NCBI GenBank assembly: GCA_905373565.1
Contig: CAJPTT010000078.1
Coordinates: forward strand, 1-8,771
Length of the DNA stretch: 8,771 nucleotides
Reading direction: 5' to 3'
Source: an uncultured Treponema sp.
GTDB taxonomy: Bacteria > Spirochaetota > Spirochaetia > Treponematales > Treponemataceae
Every line of letters begins with the position of its first letter. The stretch's first letter is position 1. The translations under genes and the position numbers were made by a program. Below the pieces are notes generated by a model. It was not told where the DNA came from, did no database searches, and was given only the letters and a program-made list of their open reading frames with translations. This document shows, piece by piece, positions 5,890-8,771 of the stretch.

Positions 5890-6054
5890 GACAGAGTTGT
5901 TGTAATCGGACATCTTTCAAGAACTGATTCGCAATCCGTGTTAGCGGATACGATAATTACTTCCTTACAGAACAAGTCGATAGGCTTGCAGTTTTTAGAG
6001 ATGCCAACCGTTTTTATGGGGAATGTCTATGACTTCTTTCACAAAGACGATTAA
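5890..6054 (+). other. 54-codon open stretch in frame with the 44-residue ORF, no start of its own
   Basis: Directly after the TAA at 5887-5889 the same frame runs open through DRVVVIGHLSRTDS and ends FMGNVYDFFHKDD before a TAA at 6052-6054. The translation looks protein-like: a beta-strand-type segment (RVVVIGHL) followed by a helix-type one (SVLADTIITSLQ). The only canonical in-frame start codons are a GTG at 5938 and ATGs at 6001 and 6016, none with a ribosome binding site. It could be the 3' remnant of a decayed gene, the second half of a gene split by a nonsense mutation, or a chance frame; 54 codons without a stop is not rare. Confidence 0.3.
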
Positions 6055-6086
6055 GCTCTTTTTTTAGAGATTATTTGGAGATTGTA

Positions 6087-7160
6087 ATGGACTATTATCA
6101 CGGCTTCCTCAAAAGAAGCGCCACATGGTTTATCATATGCTGCATTGCAGCGTTTGTTCCGGCCTTTCTTTTTGCAACACAAAAACCGGTTACCGAATCG
6201 GCACAGGGTACCCTTTCCGGTGATTATGTTATTTATCGCGATTATTCATGGAAAGCCCCTACGTGGATAGGGTTTTTATACTATAACGATGAAACCTATG
6301 GAGCCTTTATCCATACTCAAGCACTGGAAAAAAACAGTACCGTATCCATCTTGTTCAGCGGTAATATTGATAAAGGAAAATTATCATTAACCGGTCAGCA
6401 AATTATTTCTTCTATTACACCTGATGATACGCTGAGTGTTAATTATTTAATGGAGCTTTTGCCGAAACTCTATGAGTTTAAAACCTTTCCCCGAAGCCGC
6501 GGCGGGAAAGCGGCATTCGGAACGACAACGATACGCAAGCGAATGGAAGAATTCGGCGGTACTGTTATTATGGACTTTCAATCTTTTATTCCCCTTTTTC
6601 ACCTCAAAGCAATAACCGGTGCAAAAAAAGAAACGATATTGGAATTAACCGAAATCGGCTCTATTAACGGAAACGGAGAATCCGTGTTTTACGGTTACAG
6701 TCCGGTAGAACCTCAACAAGGGGCAAACGTATTTAAGCTTGATAAGACGGCAAAAAAAGAAACGATAACCGTATCGGACGTGGCTCTCCATTTAGACAGC
6801 CAATGGAAAAAGATCGCTGACAATTCGTTCCTATGTGGGAATACGGCGTTTTTAACCGTCAGCACGGTCAATTTGCCTTCCACCGAAAGAGAAAATCCGT
6901 TATCGGCCACGGAACAGCTGCTTCGAATGCTAACCGCATCAAGTCCTTATGTAAAAACGCTCTTGCCATACACGACCATCGAAGGAACGCAAAACTTTTT
7001 TACACTTAAGCAATCCGTATACGATGTCGAATCGAAAAAAACTTCAAAAGATATCAAGCGCTGCATTAAAAATAAAGGCGGCGGTTTTACCATTATCAGC
7101 CTGACGGTGAACAGCTACGCCTATAGTGCGGAGCAAGCGTATTTTAATGGACTTTTTTAG
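6087..7160 (+). CDS. Exported protein of unknown family, 357 residues
   Basis: I recognise no domain. The start at 6087 is set by GGAG (6077-6080) six bases upstream; an in-frame TTG at 6075 overlaps that site and is unlikely. The N-terminus is a classical export signal: basic residues in the first ten (HGFLKR), then a hydrophobic core at about 11-27 (ATWFIICCIAAFVPAFLF) and a possible signal peptidase I cut after FLFA. The two cysteines in the core are not in a proper lipobox, so I do not call a lipoprotein. The mature part is strand-rich with aromatic repeats ('GDYVIYRDYSW', 'IGFLYYNDETYGAF') and no further membrane helix, consistent with a periplasmic or outer-envelope soluble protein. There is no convincing terminator after it; the HAD gene follows 23 bases later, with a promoter of its own overlapping this gene's end. 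Confidence 0.75.
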   Translation: MDYYHGFLKRSATWFIICCIAAFVPAFLFATQKPVTESAQGTLSGDYVIYRDYSWKAPTWIGFLYYNDETYGAFIHTQALEKNSTVSILFSGNIDKGKLSLTGQQIISSITPDDTLSVNYLMELLPKLYEFKTFPRSRGGKAAFGTTTIRKRMEEFGGTVIMDFQSFIPLFHLKAITGAKKETILELTEIGSINGNGESVFYGYSPVEPQQGANVFKLDKTAKKETITVSDVALHLDSQWKKIADNSFLCGNTAFLTVSTVNLPSTERENPLSATEQLLRMLTASSPYVKTLLPYTTIEGTQNFFTLKQSVYDVESKKTSKDIKRCIKNKGGGFTIISLTVNSYAYSAEQAYFNGLF

Positions 7161-7175
7161 TTTTTGTGCTATACT
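7148..7175 (+). promoter_or_regulatory. Extended -10 promoter immediately before the HAD phosphatase gene
   Basis: TGCTATACT at 7167-7175 is an extended -10 (TGn followed by TATACT, 5 of 6), and TGGACT at 7148-7153 matches the -35 at 4 of 6 positions with 16-base spacing. Transcription would begin at about 7181-7184, at or within three bases of the ATG at 7184, giving a leaderless or nearly leaderless mRNA. Confidence 0.45.
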
Positions 7176-7183
7176 ACAAAGAC

Positions 7184-7837
7184 ATGATAGGCCATTTGCT
7201 TTTTGATATTGATAATACACTCTATTCTGCATCGAATCTGATGGAACGGAGAATTTCCGAACGGATGTTTCAATTTATTGCCGATTTTCTGTCAGTACCG
7301 CTGGATGAAGCCATAAAACTGCAACGTGCACGGCGGCATAACTACGGCACCACCCTTGAATGGCTCGAATGCGAACATCATTTAAACGACAGAGACACTT
7401 ATTTTGAGGCGGTACATCCCGATTCGGAAATTTCCGAATTACAACCCGATCCCAATTTACGGAATTTTTTACTCTCATTGCAAATGCCGATGACGGTCTT
7501 AACCAATGCACCGATGGCACATGCCGAACGGGTTTTAAACTTCTTTAATATCAGTGATTTATTTCTCGGTATTTTTGATATTTCCTATAATCAGGGAAAA
7601 GGGAAACCGCAGCCGGAAGCCTTTACTAAACCGCTTGCGGCTGTGCATAAAACAGTCGAAGAAACACTCTTTTTGGATGACTGCCCCGCTTATGTTCAGG
7701 GTTTTGTTCAAATCGGAGGACAGAGCGTATTAATTGACGAAAAAGACAGGCATACGGATTTTACAAAAGGATCCAGCATACCTGCTATTAAGTCAATTTA
7801 CGAGCTACCGATTCTATTGAAGCGGTTTTCCGTATAA
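7184..7837 (+). CDS. HAD-superfamily hydrolase, pyrimidine 5'-nucleotidase type
   Basis: The protein has 217 residues and all four HAD motifs: FDIDNT (Asp8 nucleophile, Asp10 acid/base) at 7-12, TVLTNAP around Thr107 (motif II), GKGKPQPEAF with a candidate motif III lysine near 141, and LFLDDCP with Asp165-Asp166 for Mg2+ (motif IV). The inserted helical cap with NYGTTLEWL near 53-61 is typical of the TIGR01993 / SDT1-SSM1 group, which dephosphorylates pyrimidine nucleoside monophosphates; the exact substrate here is inferred from that family. It is cytoplasmic, with no signal. I chose the ATG at 7184 because HAD proteins begin a few residues before motif I; an in-frame GTG at 7166 also exists. 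No Shine-Dalgarno sequence precedes either one. The acyltransferase gene follows after 25 bases and is probably co-transcribed. Confidence 0.85.
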   Translation: MIGHLLFDIDNTLYSASNLMERRISERMFQFIADFLSVPLDEAIKLQRARRHNYGTTLEWLECEHHLNDRDTYFEAVHPDSEISELQPDPNLRNFLLSLQMPMTVLTNAPMAHAERVLNFFNISDLFLGIFDISYNQGKGKPQPEAFTKPLAAVHKTVEETLFLDDCPAYVQGFVQIGGQSVLIDEKDRHTDFTKGSSIPAIKSIYELPILLKRFSV

Positions 7838-7862
7838 AACGACAATTTTTAGGAGGAACAAA

Positions 7863-8732
7863 ATGGACGGTTTGGTACTAAAAAACATGCTTGAAGAGCT
7901 AAAGCCCCTATTTGAGCAATATGCAAGTAAAGATAATATCATTACCGAAGAAAATGTACATAAATTGGAGAATCCTCATATCCGTTCAGTATTGGAATCT
8001 ACCGTACAAAAGCTCCTATTGGACGGCTCAAAACTATACCCCGAAGCACATATCGTCGAATTTTTGAATGCAATTAAAGCCGGAAAGAAGGGAATAATCC
8101 TTTCCGAACACTACAGCAACCTTGACTTACCGATATTCCTCTATTTAATGGAACAAACGGGAGCGGCAGGAGAAGACCTTGCCCATCGCTCTATCGCAAT
8201 GGCCGGGATGAAACTTACAGAAGAAGACCCGCTGATAGCAGCTCTTACCGAAGGATATGAGCGTATTGTCATTTATCCAAGCAGAACGCTTGCAGGGATC
8301 ACCGATCCGGTACAACTGGAGGAAGAAAAAAAACGGAGCCGCAGTATCAATATTGCCTCGATGCGAACGCTGGAAGAAGTACGGAAAAAAGGAAAAGCCG
8401 TCATCGTATATCCGGCAGGGACTCGCTATCGACCGGGGAAGCCCGAAACAAAACGGGGAGTCCGAGAAATCGACTCATACATCCGAACATCCGATATAAT
8501 GATGCTCGTATCTATTAACGGCAATTGTTTACGTATTTCGGATGACCCTTCCAATATGCTGGGCGATATTGTTTGCCAAGACAAGGTTATCATAGAGGTA
8601 AGTCCTGTTATCAACTGCAACGAATTCCGCGAGCGTGCAAAACAACGTTGCCATGAAGGAGATGATAAAAAGCAGGCCGTTGTCGATCTCGTTATGGAAG
8701 AGCTGGAAATTATGCATAACCGAAACGTATAA
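7863..8732 (+). CDS. Phospholipid acyltransferase (PlsC / glycerol-3-phosphate acyltransferase family)
   Basis: The protein has 289 residues. It carries the catalytic HX4D motif as SEHYSNLDLP (His83, Asp88) and the downstream acyltransferase block III as IVYPAGTRYRPG (181-192), where most PlsC proteins read 'FPEGTRS'. Between them 'AMAGMKLTEEDPLI' (112-125) and 'VIYPSR' (136-141) align in order with the plastid-type soluble glycerol-3-phosphate acyltransferases, as I recall them, more than with short bacterial PlsC, and the ~80-residue helical N-terminus before HX4D agrees. It probably acylates sn-glycerol-3-phosphate or its 1-acyl form in membrane lipid synthesis, but which one cannot be told. 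There is no membrane helix. AGGAGG at 7851-7856, six bases before the ATG, is the strongest ribosome binding site in the window. The preceding HAD gene ends 25 bases upstream. The last 39 bases of the window hold nothing I can identify. Confidence 0.87.
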   Translation: MDGLVLKNMLEELKPLFEQYASKDNIITEENVHKLENPHIRSVLESTVQKLLLDGSKLYPEAHIVEFLNAIKAGKKGIILSEHYSNLDLPIFLYLMEQTGAAGEDLAHRSIAMAGMKLTEEDPLIAALTEGYERIVIYPSRTLAGITDPVQLEEEKKRSRSINIASMRTLEEVRKKGKAVIVYPAGTRYRPGKPETKRGVREIDSYIRTSDIMMLVSINGNCLRISDDPSNMLGDIVCQDKVIIEVSPVINCNEFRERAKQRCHEGDDKKQAVVDLVMEELEIMHNRNV

Positions 8733-8771
8733 GGCAGTAGGGAGCGGCAATCTGTTTTTCAGCTGCAATAC

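Noticed and set aside
6053..6072. CTCT-TTTTTT-AGAG hairpin before the exported-protein gene, considered as a terminator
   Set aside because: The stem is only four pairs, the T-run lies in the loop rather than after the stem, and it is just upstream of a ribosome binding site.
1..8771. tRNA, rRNA, CRISPR array, insertion sequence or prophage features
   Set aside because: I saw no cloverleaf, conserved rRNA segment, repeated spacer structure, transposase or phage protein in the window.

Overview
The window looks like ordinary chromosomal DNA from a host-associated spirochaete, most probably an oral Treponema of moderate (roughly 40-45% by eye) GC. I base this on the general look of the proteins and on gene content recalled from treponeme genomes, not on a search. 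There are no rRNA or tRNA genes, insertion sequences, CRISPR arrays or phage genes. The layout is two leftward genes at the left edge, a divergent promoter region near 1.2-1.33 kb, and then a rightward series of genes to the right edge.

Left part, minus strand (1-1174). The 5' end of an AAA-type ATP-binding protein with a clear Walker A motif runs off the left edge. To its right is a stand-alone B3/4-domain protein, related to the editing domain of phenylalanyl-tRNA synthetase beta, which ends in a strong intrinsic terminator at 427-466. The 239-base gap between the two genes also holds a 13-base palindrome and a good sigma70-like promoter on the opposite strand with no gene after it.

Middle part, plus strand (1333-6054). 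A polytopic membrane protein of DUF4153-like type with a soluble C-terminal domain is followed by a 129-residue protein of unknown function. Next comes a compact block: a DUF2156 (phosphatidylglycerol lysyltransferase C-terminal-like, GNAT fold) protein, 4 bases later a threonine synthase homologue, and overlapping its stop codon (TAATG) a 44-residue acidic small protein. The threonine synthase homologue is the most interesting gene. It aligns along its whole length with ThrC, but the lysine that should hold pyridoxal phosphate is arginine, the SGDTG loop is rewritten, and a Cys-x5-Cys-x-Cys cluster sits in the middle. It may therefore be a non-catalytic or repurposed ThrC relative. After the small ORF's stop the same reading frame stays open for another 54 codons, which is unexplained.

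Right part, plus strand (6087-8771). An exported protein of unknown family is followed by a HAD-family pyrimidine-5'-nucleotidase-like phosphatase and a phospholipid (PlsC/glycerol-phosphate) acyltransferase. The phosphatase lacks a Shine-Dalgarno sequence and has an extended -10 promoter so close to its ATG that a leaderless mRNA is plausible.

I do not see a complete, obvious new multi-gene system. The best candidates for something undescribed are the DUF2156 / lysine-less ThrC / 44-residue protein block and, at the left edge, an ATPase that could belong to an RloA-like module lying mostly outside the window.
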